Source of the DNA: Plantibacter sp050587525
GTDB taxonomy: Bacteria; Actinomycetota; Actinomycetes; Actinomycetales; Microbacteriaceae
Direction of reading: 5' to 3'
DNA: 64,000 nucleotides
Assembly: GCF_050587525.1 (NCBI RefSeq)
Contig: NZ_JBOBFT010000005.1
Location: 186,001 to 250,000, forward strand
The notes beneath the pieces are model-generated. The model searched no databases. It had not been told where the DNA came from and was given only the letters and a program-made list of their open reading frames with translations. The first letter of the stretch is position 1; each line of letters starts with the position of its first letter. The position numbers and the translations under genes were made by a program. This document shows positions 49,823-58,622 of the stretch, piece after piece.

Positions 49823-50221
49823 ATGCGCATCCAGGAACCAGAAACGTTTCCGGCAGATACCGACACGATCATCACCCCCGTGTACCGGGTCGACTTCTGG
49901 AGTCTCGAAGAGGGGCTCGTCGTCAACTGCTTCCAGGTTCACGACGCCAGGGACGTGCTCGAAGTAGAAGCCTGGGCCAGAGACCAACGGCACAGCCAGT
50001 ACATCATCTACTGCGAGGTTCCCGCTCCACAGGGCCTGGTCCAGTATGTCCGCGTCAGCGGGTATGAACCGTTCATCACCAATGACCCGGTCGAACACTT
50101 CCTCTCCGACCCGGCGGACGTCGAACAAGTGCAACAGCGCCTCGATGCGTGGCCGCCCTCGGCTGATGTCCTCGACTCGCCGGTCCGATACACGGCCGAA
50201 GCGCACGACGACACGCCCTGA
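49823..50221 (+). CDS. Hypothetical protein
   Basis: 132-residue acidic soluble protein, not recognised. Contains aromatic-rich stretches (YRVDFWSLEEGLVVNCF, QYIIYCEVPAPQGLVQYVRVSGYEPF) that look like a small alpha+beta fold, so it is likely a real gene. No clear ribosome-binding site or leaderless -10 box at ATG 49823. Stands alone between the MFS gene and the FMN reductase gene. Confidence 0.6.
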   Translation: MRIQEPETFPADTDTIITPVYRVDFWSLEEGLVVNCFQVHDARDVLEVEAWARDQRHSQYIIYCEVPAPQGLVQYVRVSGYEPFITNDPVEHFLSDPADVEQVQQRLDAWPPSADVLDSPVRYTAEAHDDTP

Positions 50222-50390
50222 GCACGCGAAGACGCGCAACGGTGCGAACTGACGACCCGGATCGAATCGGCCTCGCTCGCGTCACTGGGGATCGGCGGGC
50301 GGCCTCGCACGACCTACACCGCGGCGAAGACGAAAGCTGGACACTCGGGGTCACCTGACCACGAGTTGCCCGCGCGTACACCCCGCTTCC

Positions 50391-50423
50391 GGGGCGGTCG
50401 CTCGATCGTCGAGCGACCGCCCC
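50391..50423. terminator. Terminator between convergent genes
   Basis: GGGGCGGTCGCTCG (50391-50404) pairs perfectly with CGAGCGACCGCCCC (50410-50423), 5-nt loop. It lies just after the FMN reductase stop. Confidence 0.85.
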
Positions 50424-50436
50424 AGAGCGCCCGCCG

Positions 50437-51000
50437 CTACGCCTGCCGGAGCGGCGCGAGCGCCCCATCGAGCGCGACGAGTTCGTCGAGGAGCATGCCG
50501 AGCACGGCGGTCTGCCGCTCGGTCGGCGTGAAGACGCCCTCCTCCACCTGCTTCGCGACGTAGGAGATCTCGACGTTCGCGCCCGTGCTCACGAGGCCGA
50601 GCGCCTGGAGCACCGGGCGGAGCGCGACCACGCCGCGGGTGCCGGCGGACACGCCGCCGTAGCTCGCGATGCCGACGGGCTTCCGGCCCCACTCGTGCAT
50701 GAGGTAGTCGAGCGCGTTCTTGACCGCCGGCGCGTAACTGTAGTTGTACTCGGGCGTAACGAAGAGGAAGGCGTCGGCGCTGTCCACCCGCTCGCTCCAG
50801 GCGATCGTGTGCGGCTGCGTGTACCGGCGGAGTCGCGGATGCGCTTCCTCATCCATGAACGGGAGCGCGAGTTCGCGCAGGTCGACGTAGTCCACCTCGA
50901 AGCGGCCGTCGGCGGATGCGATGCCACGGGCCCACTCCCCGACAGCACCGCCCACCCGCTTCGGTCGGACGCTCCCCACCACGATCATGAGCTTCGGCAT
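50437..51000 (-). CDS. NADPH-dependent FMN reductase family protein
   Basis: 187 residues, flavodoxin-like fold: IVVGSVRPKRVGGAVGEWA (FMN phosphate loop), FLFVTPEYNYSYAPAVKNALDYLMHEW (flavin-binding PEYN motif), IASYGGVSAGTRGV. Such proteins reduce FMN, quinones or chromate using NAD(P)H. Start ATG 51000 has AAGGAA upstream. Divergent from an aldo-keto reductase gene with ~70 bp between starts. Confidence 0.92.
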   Translation of the reverse strand: MPKLMIVVGSVRPKRVGGAVGEWARGIASADGRFEVDYVDLRELALPFMDEEAHPRLRRYTQPHTIAWSERVDSADAFLFVTPEYNYSYAPAVKNALDYLMHEWGRKPVGIASYGGVSAGTRGVVALRPVLQALGLVSTGANVEISYVAKQVEEGVFTPTERQTAVLGMLLDELVALDGALAPLRQA

Positions 51001-51071
51001 GCGGTTCCTTCCCATCGGCGTTCGCGATGCATCGACCGCCCCGATCCAGGATGGTCGTGTTGAATGGGAGC

Positions 51072-51899
51072 ATGTCGACGCCTTCCCCCATTCTGTCCCT
51101 GAACGACGGCCGATCAATCCCACAGCTGGGGCTCGGCGTGTACAAGATCGCCGATGACGAGGCGACCGCAGCCGTCACGACGGCGCTCGAAGCCGGATAC
51201 CGGCACGTCGACACGGCAACGCTGTACCGCAATGAGCGAGGCGTCGGCCGGGCGATCCGCGAGTCCGCGGTCCCGCGCGAGGAGGTCTTCCTCACGACGA
51301 AGGTCTGGAACTCGGACCAGGGCTTCGACGAAACCCTGCGCGCCTTCGACACGAGCCTCGACCTCCTCGGGCTCGAGTACGTCGACCTGTACCTGATCCA
51401 CTGGCCGGCGCCGAAACAGGACCGCTACATCGAGACCTGGAAGGCGCTCGAACGCCTGCGCGCCGAGGGGCGGGCCCGCTCGATCGGCGTGTCGAACTTC
51501 CACCCGCACCACCTCCGACGTCTCCTCGGCGAAGCGGAGGTCGTGCCGGCGGTCAACCAGGTCGAGCTGCACCCGTGGCTCCCCCAGCACGACACCCGCG
51601 CGTTCGACGCGTCCCACGGCATCGTGACCGAGGCGTGGTCGCCGCTCGCCCGCGCCAAGGTGCTCGGCAACGGCGTCCTCGATGCGATCGCGGCCAAGCA
51701 CGGCCGTTCTGTCGCGCAGATCGTGCTCCGTTGGCACGTGCAGCTCGGCGTCGTCGTGATCCCCAAGTCCGTCACGCCGTCGCGCATCCGGGAGAACATC
51801 GACGTGTTCGACTTCGCACTCGACGCCGACGACCTGGCCGCGATCGCCGGCCTCGAGAGCGGCGAGCGCACGGGCAAGGACCCGGACGACCTCGACTGA
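51072..51899 (+). CDS. Aldo-keto reductase
   Basis: 275 residues, paralogue of the enzyme at 14274-15110. Catalytic Asp/Tyr in YRHVDTATLYRNERGVG, Lys in TTKVWNSDQG, His in LYLIHWP; NADPH segment VIPKSVTPSRIRENIDVFDFAL. Carbonyl substrate unknown. ATG 51072 chosen on homology; GGGAG lies too close to be a good ribosome-binding site. Confidence 0.92.
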   Translation: MSTPSPILSLNDGRSIPQLGLGVYKIADDEATAAVTTALEAGYRHVDTATLYRNERGVGRAIRESAVPREEVFLTTKVWNSDQGFDETLRAFDTSLDLLGLEYVDLYLIHWPAPKQDRYIETWKALERLRAEGRARSIGVSNFHPHHLRRLLGEAEVVPAVNQVELHPWLPQHDTRAFDASHGIVTEAWSPLARAKVLGNGVLDAIAAKHGRSVAQIVLRWHVQLGVVVIPKSVTPSRIRENIDVFDFALDADDLAAIAGLESGERTGKDPDDLD

Positions 51900-51970
51900 G
51901 AGGCGGCCGCATCTCAGGGACCTGTCTCGTCTTCGCGCGTCACGCGCATCGACCGGTCATCTCCGCGCCC

Positions 51971-51976
51971 TAAGCT
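51971..51976 (+). promoter_or_regulatory. -10 box of leaderless hydrolase gene
   Basis: TAAGCT seven nucleotides before ATG 51984. Confidence 0.6.
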
Positions 51977-51983
51977 GCTGGAC

Positions 51984-52751
51984 ATGACCGCTGTGACCCT
52001 GCCCCGAACGATCTGGGGCGACGCCTCAGCCACCCGCACCGCACTCGTCGTGCACGGTCTCGGGAGCAACGGTCCGAGCACGTGGCGCATCGGCACGGAC
52101 CTCGCCGAGCGCGGCTGGCACGTCACCGCGGTCGACCTCCGCGGCCACGGCTTCGCGCCGAGGACCCACGACTACCGGGTCGAGGCGTACGCGGAGGACC
52201 TCGCCGCGACGAGGCCAGACGGCGGCGGCGTGTGGGACCTCGTCGTCGGGCACTCGCTCGGCGGTGCGGCGAGCGCCGTGGCGTCGGCGTCCGATCCGTC
52301 GTGGACCCGCAAGCTCGTGCTCATCGACCCGGCGATCCTCCTCGATGACCGCGACGCCACCATCATCCGCGCCAGCCAGGAGGCGTCGTTCGCAGACAAC
52401 ACGATCGAATCCGTCCGAGCGAAGAACCCGGCGTGGCACGACCAGGACGTCGAACTCAAGGTGCAGGCGGTCTCTCAAGCGAGCCGATGGGCGATCGAGC
52501 AGACCAGCGAGCAGAACCAGCCGTGGGACGTGCGAGCTCAGACGGCCGACATCGGCGTCCCCACCTTCGTGATCGCTGCGGACCCTGCCGTCCACAGCCT
52601 CTTCACCGGCGCGGTCGCCGCGGAGGTGCTCGCGAACAACCCGAAGCTCAGCATGACGGTCATCGTCGGCGCGGGGCACAACGTCCAGCGGGAGCGTCCC
52701 ACGGAGACGATGAAGGCCATCGCGGAGTGGGCGGAGCTGCCCGTTCGCTGA
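51984..52751 (+). CDS. Alpha/beta hydrolase
   Basis: 255 residues. TALVVHGLGSNG, VDLRGHGFAPRT, nucleophile Ser in VVGHSLGGAAS, acid in IAADPAVHSLF and His in VGAGHNVQRERP: complete Ser-Asp-His triad. Substrate unknown; MhpC-like ester or C-C hydrolases are nearest in general layout. Leaderless start. Confidence 0.9.
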   Translation: MTAVTLPRTIWGDASATRTALVVHGLGSNGPSTWRIGTDLAERGWHVTAVDLRGHGFAPRTHDYRVEAYAEDLAATRPDGGGVWDLVVGHSLGGAASAVASASDPSWTRKLVLIDPAILLDDRDATIIRASQEASFADNTIESVRAKNPAWHDQDVELKVQAVSQASRWAIEQTSEQNQPWDVRAQTADIGVPTFVIAADPAVHSLFTGAVAAEVLANNPKLSMTVIVGAGHNVQRERPTETMKAIAEWAELPVR

Positions 52752-52884
52752 GCGGTCGCTCCTGAGCCCGGGGACCTGAGCCCGGGTCGTGAGCTCAGCT
52801 CCACCGGCGGACTCCCAGCCCCGCGAGACCGGATCGTGACCGGGTTCCCAGGACTCCCTCCGCCGCGGAAGCCTGTGTGCTCCC

Positions 52885-52890
52885 TATGGT
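52885..52890 (+). promoter_or_regulatory. -10 box of leaderless DUF4349 gene
   Basis: TATGGT six nucleotides before ATG 52897. Confidence 0.6.
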
Positions 52891-52896
52891 TGGTCC

Positions 52897-53970
52897 ATGA
52901 GACGCATGACTTCCCGCCGCCGCACCGCCGCGGTCACCTCGTCCCTCGCCATCGTCCTCGCAGCAGGTCTGCTCCTCAGCGGTTGTTCGTTGGCTGGGTC
53001 GTCGGCTCCCGGAACCAACGGCGGCGGGACGATCCCCGTCGTCCCGATGGACCCGCAGGTCAAGCTGCCCGGCGCGGAGGGCGGCGGCATCGCTCCTGAC
53101 GGGAGCGCTTCTGATGCATCCGGAACGGCCAGGAACGGCACGAGCGTGCAGCCGCAGGTCGTCACCACGGGGTCACTCACCCTCACCGATGCCGATCCGG
53201 CGAAGCTCGCGGACAAGGCGTCGAAGATCGTGCTCGACGCGGGCGGCCGTGTCGACACGCGCGATGAGAGCCCTGCCGGTGCGAACCAGACGGCGCAGGC
53301 GAACCTCACGGTCCGCATCCCGAAGGACGACTTCGATCGTGTCCTCGATGACATGAAGGCCCTCGGGATTGTGACGGGCGTCTCGATCTCGACGGTCGAC
53401 GTCACGACGCAGGCGGCCGACCTCGACGCGCGGATCACCGCGCTGCAGGCATCCGTCGACCGCCTCCTCGCGCTCATGAAGGAAGCGACGTCCACGGCAG
53501 ACCTCCTCGCGGCCGAGACGAGCCTGTCCGAACGCCAGGCGGAACTCGACGGGCTCGTCGCCCAGCGCGACGCCCTCGGCGATCAGGTCGACTACTCGTC
53601 CGTGTACATCAGCGTCATCGCGCCAGGCACCGCGGGCTCCGCTCTCCCGTCCGACTTCTGGGGCGGCCTGGTGGCCGGCTGGAACGCGCTCCTCACAGCA
53701 GGCAGCGGCCTCGTCGTCGTCATCGGCTTCCTCGCACCGTGGATCGGCCTCCTACTCGTCCTCGGACTCGTGGTGCTCCTCGTGATCCGGCTCGCTCTGC
53801 GCCGTCCGCGTCAGCGTTCGGGTCCGTCTGCTCCTCCGGCGCACCCTGCCGGCCGGGGACCGCACCCGGCCGCCCCGGCACAGCAGCCTGCCACTCCGGC
53901 CCAGCACTCGCAGCCCGCGACCGACGCACCTGGCGAGACGCGCCCGGGCACTGGGACACTGGAGGAGTGA
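52897..53970 (+). CDS. DUF4349 membrane lipoprotein
   Basis: 357 residues. Signal peptide and lipobox LLLSGC (Cys ~30); DUF4349 domain (~85-245) with a helical hairpin (DLDARITALQASVDRLLALMKEATSTADLLAAETSLSERQAELDGLVAQRDAL is its coiled-coil part, given here in outline), then STSY-like DYSSVYISV, a transmembrane helix (~270-300), and a Pro/Ala-rich cytoplasmic tail. The family function is not established. The stop overlaps the next GTG start (GTGA), so it is coupled with the acyl-CoA dehydrogenase gene. Confidence 0.85.
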   Translation: MRRMTSRRRTAAVTSSLAIVLAAGLLLSGCSLAGSSAPGTNGGGTIPVVPMDPQVKLPGAEGGGIAPDGSASDASGTARNGTSVQPQVVTTGSLTLTDADPAKLADKASKIVLDAGGRVDTRDESPAGANQTAQANLTVRIPKDDFDRVLDDMKALGIVTGVSISTVDVTTQAADLDARITALQASVDRLLALMKEATSTADLLAAETSLSERQAELDGLVAQRDALGDQVDYSSVYISVIAPGTAGSALPSDFWGGLVAGWNALLTAGSGLVVVIGFLAPWIGLLLVLGLVVLLVIRLALRRPRQRSGPSAPPAHPAGRGPHPAAPAQQPATPAQHSQPATDAPGETRPGTGTLEE

Positions 53971-55157
53971 CCATTCCGAGCGCATCAGCATCCGTCCCCT
54001 TCGACCCGGCGACGATCCTGCCGGACGACCTCGTCGAACGGATCCGCTCCCGCGCCGTCGTCCACGACCGGGAGAACACCTTCTTCGATCGTGATCTCGA
54101 GGAGCTCCGGGAGGTCGGCTACCTGCGGGCGTTCGTACCGACGTCGCTCGGTGGGCTCGGTTACGGGCTCCGCGAGGTGACCCTCCTGCAGTCGCGGCTC
54201 GCCACGGCCGCCCCGGCGACGGCCCTCGCGATCAACATGCACCTCGTCTGGACGGGCGTCGCGAAGCTCCTCCGCGACCGCGGTGACGACTCGCTCGCGT
54301 TCGTCCTCGAGGGTGCCGCCGCCGGCGAGCTCTTCGCCTTCGGCGTCAGCGAGGCCGGCAACGACCTCGTCCTCTTCGGCTCGGACACGGAGGCGCGGCC
54401 GGGCGACGACGGCTCGTACTCGTTCTTCGGCACGAAGATCTTCACGTCGCTGTCGCCGGCGTGGACGCAGCTCGGCACGACCGGTCTCGACCTGACCTCC
54501 CCTGACGCACCGAAGGTCGTGTACGGATTCGTGTCACGCGAGGGCGGCGGCTTCGAGATCCGCGACGACTGGGACACGGTCGGCATGCGGGCGAGCCAGA
54601 GTCGGACGACGCTCTTGCAGGGCGCGACGGCACCGGCCGATCGGGTGGTGCGCCGCATCGATCCCGGTCCCAATCCCGATCCCATCGTCTTCGGGATCTT
54701 CGCGTGCTTCGAGACGCTCATCGCCGCCGTGTACACGGGCATCGGCGAGCGGGCGCTGGAGCTGGCCGTGCAGACGGCGAAGCGCCGGACGTCGAAGAAG
54801 AACGGCGGCGCGGCCTATGCGCAGGATCCCGACATCCGATGGCGGATCGCCGATGCCGCGATCGCCTACGACGGCGTCCTCCCGCAACTCGCGTCCATCG
54901 CGGCGGACGTCGACGAGCGCGTCGACCACGGCGCCCTGTGGTTCCCGAAGCTCGTCGGACTGAAGGTGCGGGCGACGGAGACGGCTCGGCAGGTCGTCGA
55001 CCAGGCGATCCGTGTGTCCGGTGGCGGCAGCTACTTCTCCTCGAGCGAGCTCGGCCGCCTCTACCGCGACGTCCTGGCCGGCATGTTCCACCCGTCCGAT
55101 GCGGAGTCCGCCCACGCCACGGTAGCGGGCGCGTACCTCGGTCCCCTCGTCCCCTGA
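53967..55157 (+). CDS. Acyl-CoA dehydrogenase family protein
   Basis: 396 residues. Acyl-CoA dehydrogenase fold: N-terminal helices, FGVSEAGNDLVLFGS in the beta domain, GTKIFTSLSPAW, and the C-terminal helical domain RVSGGGSYFSSSELGRLYRDVLAGMFHPSDAESAHATV. The C-terminal features lean to the SfnB/DszC-type flavin monooxygenase subgroup as well as true dehydrogenases. FAD cofactor expected. GTG 53967 overlaps the DUF4349 stop; the functional tie is unclear. Confidence 0.85.
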   Translation: MTIPSASASVPFDPATILPDDLVERIRSRAVVHDRENTFFDRDLEELREVGYLRAFVPTSLGGLGYGLREVTLLQSRLATAAPATALAINMHLVWTGVAKLLRDRGDDSLAFVLEGAAAGELFAFGVSEAGNDLVLFGSDTEARPGDDGSYSFFGTKIFTSLSPAWTQLGTTGLDLTSPDAPKVVYGFVSREGGGFEIRDDWDTVGMRASQSRTTLLQGATAPADRVVRRIDPGPNPDPIVFGIFACFETLIAAVYTGIGERALELAVQTAKRRTSKKNGGAAYAQDPDIRWRIADAAIAYDGVLPQLASIAADVDERVDHGALWFPKLVGLKVRATETARQVVDQAIRVSGGGSYFSSSELGRLYRDVLAGMFHPSDAESAHATVAGAYLGPLVP

Positions 55158-55165
55158 ACCCTGCT

Positions 55166-55226
55166 GCCGAGGGGTCCCGAATCGCGGGTGCGCACGCCGG
55201 ACACCCGCACGTTGCGACCCCTCGGC
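55166..55226. terminator. Nested hairpin between convergent genes
   Basis: Outer stem GCCGAGGGGTC (55166-55176) / GACCCCTCGGC (55216-55226); inner stem GCGGGTG (55184-55190) / CACCCGC (55202-55208). It lies between the acyl-CoA dehydrogenase and csoR genes. Confidence 0.8.
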
Positions 55227-55266
55227 GGAAGGGGTGGGGTCGGGGTGGGGGGTCCGGGACGGCGGG

Positions 55267-55545
55267 TCAGCCCCGGTTGTTGGACAGCTCGAAGACGCGG
55301 AGGAGCTCGGCGACGGCGGCGTCCTTCTGCTCGCCGCCCTCCTCGAACATGTGCGACACGTGCGTCAGGAGATGGTTCTCCACGAGCAGCTTGTTGAGCG
55401 AGCCGAGCGACTTCTGGATGGCGAGCGACTGCGTGATGATGTCCATGCAGTAGTCCTCGTTCTCGATCATCTTCTCGAGACCGCGCATCTGGCCCTCGAG
55501 GATCTTCGTTCGGTGCAGTGCACGCTTCTTGATGTCCTCAATCAC
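55267..55545 (-). CDS. CsoR/RcnR-family metal-sensing repressor
   Basis: 92-residue four-helix repressor: HRTKILEGQMRGLEKMIENEDYCMDI and NKLLVENHLLTHVSHM. Ligand positions with the CsoR spacing (25 and 4) are Cys33, His58 and His62; copper CsoRs normally have C-H-C, so the last Cys is replaced by His, as in the C-H-H part of RcnR, but position 3 is Glu, not His. Which metal it senses is therefore unclear. Leaderless GTG 55545 (TACTCT 6 nt upstream), overlapped by a palindromic candidate operator. An operator of the same layout precedes the copper ATPase at 63756. Confidence 0.9.
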   Translation of the reverse strand: MIEDIKKRALHRTKILEGQMRGLEKMIENEDYCMDIITQSLAIQKSLGSLNKLLVENHLLTHVSHMFEEGGEQKDAAVAELLRVFELSNNRG

Positions 55546-55554
55546 GCGCTCAGA

Positions 55555-55571
55555 GTACCACCAGGGGGTAC
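55555..55571. promoter_or_regulatory. Candidate CsoR operator at the csoR promoter
   Basis: GTACC-ACCAGGG-GGTAC with C- and G-tracts, overlapping the minus-strand -10 TACTCT (55552-55557). Its TACC-(7)-GGTA core is 15 bp, the same length as the core before the P-type ATPase gene. Confidence 0.65.
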
Positions 55572-55614
55572 CGATGACCGCGCGATGTGAAGCGATCCCG
55601 TCATCGGGCGTGCC

Positions 55615-55620
55615 TAGGAT
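55615..55620 (+). promoter_or_regulatory. -10 box of leaderless DUF445 gene
   Basis: TAGGAT six nucleotides before ATG 55627. Confidence 0.6.
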
Positions 55621-55626
55621 GGGCGG

Positions 55627-56952
55627 ATGACGGTGACGACGAGTACGAGCACCACGAACGGCGCGACGTCCGGCGGTTCGGGTCCGCAGCCAGGCGGGCT
55701 CTCCGCAGCGGACGCGGACCGGCTCCGCGGACTGCGAGCGATGAAGCGGCTCGCGACGGGCCTCCTCATCCTGATGGCGCTCATCTTCGCCGTCGCGTTC
55801 GCCCTGCAGTCGAGGTACCCGTGGCTCGAGTACGTCCGCGCCGCAGCGGAGGGCGGGATGGTCGGCGCCCTCGCCGACTGGTTCGCCGTGACAGCTCTCT
55901 TCCGGCACCCGCTGGGCATCCCGATCCCGCACACGGCGATCATCCCGAAGCGCAAGGACGAGATCGGGGTGAGCCTCGGTGAATTCGTCGAGACGAACTT
56001 CCTGTCCGAGGACGTCATCCGCGAGAAGCTCGCGACCTTCAGCGTGTCCGAGAAGCTCGGCGGCTGGCTGAGCGAGCCGAAGAACGCTGAACGCCTCACG
56101 ACGGAGGCGTCGGTCGCGGTTCGAGGTCTGCTCGACACGCTGTCCGACGACGATGTCCGCGAGCTCGTCGAATCACTCGCCACGAAGCATCTCATCGATC
56201 CGGAGTGGGCGCCGAACATCGGCCGGTGGGCGGAGCACATCATCGGTTCCGGCGCCCATCACGACGCCGTCGACCTCCTCGTCGACCGCACGGCCGACTG
56301 GCTCGCTGCCAATCCGACCGCGTTCACGAAGCTCGTGTCGAGTCGCCTGCCGGGCTGGGTGCCGTCGTTCGTCGACCGCCTCGTCGACGACAAGCTCTAC
56401 CGCGAGGCCGTGTCGTTCCTCGAAGCCGTGCGCTCCGATCCGCACCACCAACTCCGCGTCGCCCTCGATCGCTACCTCGTCGAGCTCTCCGGTCAGCTGC
56501 AGCACGACCCAGACACGATGGCGCGCCTGGAGCAGGCGAAGCACGGCATCCTCGACAGCCCCCGCGTCCGCGAACTCGCCGGCAAGACGTGGACCGCGGC
56601 GAAGGCCGCGTTCGTGGACGCGCTCGACGCCCCGGACAGTCTGCTGCGGGCTCGCATCGCTTCGACGATCGCCGATGTCGGCGTGCGCTTGACGACGGAT
56701 CGCTCGCTCTCCGCGAAGGTCGACGGCCGTGTCGGTGACGCGCTCGCCTACATCGTCACCAGGTACCGGCACGACATCGCGAGCATCATCACGGACACGG
56801 TCGAGCGATGGGATGCACGCGAGACGACGGAGAAGATCGAGCTGCTCGTGGGTCGCGACCTGCAGTTCATCCGGTTGAACGGCACGATCGTCGGTGCGCT
56901 GGCCGGTCTGGCGATCTTCACGGTCGCCCAGGCGGTCCTCGCCGCTTTCTAG
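55627..56952 (+). CDS. DUF445 membrane protein
   Basis: 441 residues. Transmembrane helix ~42-60, then the DUF445 hallmark AAAEGGMVGALADWFAVTALFRHPLGIPIPHTAIIP, a long helical, charged extracytoplasmic or cytoplasmic domain, and a C-terminal helix (GTIVGALAGLAIFTVAQAVLA). Function unknown in actinobacteria. Leaderless start; divergent from csoR with 81 bp between starts. Confidence 0.88.
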   Translation: MTVTTSTSTTNGATSGGSGPQPGGLSAADADRLRGLRAMKRLATGLLILMALIFAVAFALQSRYPWLEYVRAAAEGGMVGALADWFAVTALFRHPLGIPIPHTAIIPKRKDEIGVSLGEFVETNFLSEDVIREKLATFSVSEKLGGWLSEPKNAERLTTEASVAVRGLLDTLSDDDVRELVESLATKHLIDPEWAPNIGRWAEHIIGSGAHHDAVDLLVDRTADWLAANPTAFTKLVSSRLPGWVPSFVDRLVDDKLYREAVSFLEAVRSDPHHQLRVALDRYLVELSGQLQHDPDTMARLEQAKHGILDSPRVRELAGKTWTAAKAAFVDALDAPDSLLRARIASTIADVGVRLTTDRSLSAKVDGRVGDALAYIVTRYRHDIASIITDTVERWDARETTEKIELLVGRDLQFIRLNGTIVGALAGLAIFTVAQAVLAAF

Positions 56953-57114
56953 TCCTGCTCGCCTCTCTCCGCTCTCCCTCTTCTCCTTCCCCGTCCTGTC
57001 GTTCTTGCACACTTCCGGAACGCTGGGCCCGGAAAGCGCTTATTTCAGCCGGCAAACGCTTCCTTCGTCCCTCCTGTCACACCACTTCCGGAATTGTGAA
57101 GACACCAGGAGGGC

Positions 57115-58590
57115 ATGGGGACGGCGCAGGAGGGCCAGAATGGAGCGGTGACGACGACACCCGCAGACACCCGCAGCCGCACGGAACGCCTCGACGCCCT
57201 CCCCTTCACCGGCGCGCACCGCCGCCTGCTCGTCGGATCGGGGGTCGGCTGGGCGCTCGACGCGATGGACGTCGGTCTCGTGTCCTTCGTCCTCGCCCAG
57301 CTCGCCGTCCAGTGGCAGCTCGGCAATACGGAGCTGTCGTGGATCGCCTCCGCGGGATTCGTCGGCATGGCGATCGGCGCGAGCCTCGGCGGTCTCCTCG
57401 CCGACCGCGTCGGACGCCGGAACGTCTTCGCGATCACGCTCCTGATCTTCGGCATCGCGACGGGCCTCTCGGCGCTCTCCTGGTCACTCGGCGTCCTCAT
57501 CGTGCTGCGGGTGATCGTCGGCCTCGGCCTCGGCGCTGAACTCCCCGTCGCCTCGACGCTCGCGAGCGAGTTCGCGCCACCGAGGATCCGGGGCCGCATC
57601 ATCGTGCTGCTCGAAGCGTTCTGGGCGTTCGGGTGGATCGTCGCCGCGCTCATCGGCTACCTCGTAGTCCCGTTGAGCGATGCCGGCTGGCGCTGGGCGC
57701 TCGCGCTCGGAGCGGTGCCGGCGGTGTACGCGGCGCTCGTCCGGTTCCGCCTGCCGGAGTCCGTCCGGTTCCTCGAATCTCGTGGGCGATACACCGAGGC
57801 CGAGCTCGTCGTCCGGCGGTTCGAGGCATCTGCCGGCGTCGCTTCACCGGCCCTGCCAGCAGGAGACCCGGCGACGGGAGCCCCGACGTCCTCCGCGGCG
57901 TCGACGCCGTCCACGTCCTCGGCCGCATATGCGGCACCCGCATCCGCCTCGTCCACGACGCCGTCCCCAGACGCACCCGTGGTCCCCCGCATCACGGCCG
58001 GCCAGCGCCTGCGCGCGCTCTGGGCCCCGGCGCAACGCCGCGACACAGGCGCCCTCTGGATCGTCTGGTTCTGCGTCAACTTCTCCTACTACGGAGCGTT
58101 CATCTGGATCCCCACGATCCTCGTCGCCTCCGGATTCTCCCTCGTCCGCTCCTTCGGCTTCACGCTCGTGATCACCCTTGCGCAGCTCCCCGGCTACGCG
58201 GTGTCGGCGTGGCTCGTGGAGGCGTGGGGCCGGAAGCAGACGCTCGCGCTCTTCCTCGCGGGCTCGGCCGCGTCGGCGATCGGCTTCGGAACGGCCACGA
58301 GCGAGCCGATGATCATCACCTTCGGCATGCTGCTCTCCTTCTTCAACCTGGGTGCTTGGGGCGCGCTCTACGCCGTGACGCCCGAGCTCTACCCGACGAG
58401 CCTCCGTGCGACGGGTGCGGGCTGGGCTGCAGGCGTCGGCCGAATCGCCTCGATCATCGCGCCGCTCTCCGTACCGGCGCTCCTGCTCGTCGGACACGCC
58501 CTGCTGTTCTCCGTCTTCGCCGGGTTCTTCGTCGTCGCGGCCGTCGCCGCGCTCGCCCTGTCCGATATGCGGGGCAAAGCACTCGACTGA
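57115..58590 (+). CDS. MFS transporter, sugar-porter/SV2-like type
   Basis: 491 residues, twelve helices. MFS motif A GGLLADRVGRRN between helices 2 and 3 and RVIVGLGLGAELPVASTLASEFAPPRIRGRI (helices 4-5) put it in the sugar/metabolite-proton symporter group; no substrate can be assigned. The central loop has an expanded Ala/Ser/Thr/Pro insert (~240-290). The start is uncertain: ATG 57115 has AGGAGGG only 1 nt away, and GTG 57148 also has a close GGAG; the extra N-terminal residues are not part of the fold. Upstream (57000-57110) contains two TTCCGGAA palindromes. Confidence 0.88.
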   Translation: MGTAQEGQNGAVTTTPADTRSRTERLDALPFTGAHRRLLVGSGVGWALDAMDVGLVSFVLAQLAVQWQLGNTELSWIASAGFVGMAIGASLGGLLADRVGRRNVFAITLLIFGIATGLSALSWSLGVLIVLRVIVGLGLGAELPVASTLASEFAPPRIRGRIIVLLEAFWAFGWIVAALIGYLVVPLSDAGWRWALALGAVPAVYAALVRFRLPESVRFLESRGRYTEAELVVRRFEASAGVASPALPAGDPATGAPTSSAASTPSTSSAAYAAPASASSTTPSPDAPVVPRITAGQRLRALWAPAQRRDTGALWIVWFCVNFSYYGAFIWIPTILVASGFSLVRSFGFTLVITLAQLPGYAVSAWLVEAWGRKQTLALFLAGSAASAIGFGTATSEPMIITFGMLLSFFNLGAWGALYAVTPELYPTSLRATGAGWAAGVGRIASIIAPLSVPALLLVGHALLFSVFAGFFVVAAVAALALSDMRGKALD

Positions 58591-58622
58591 GTCGCCGTGC
58601 AGAGCGGCACGAACTGCCCGAG

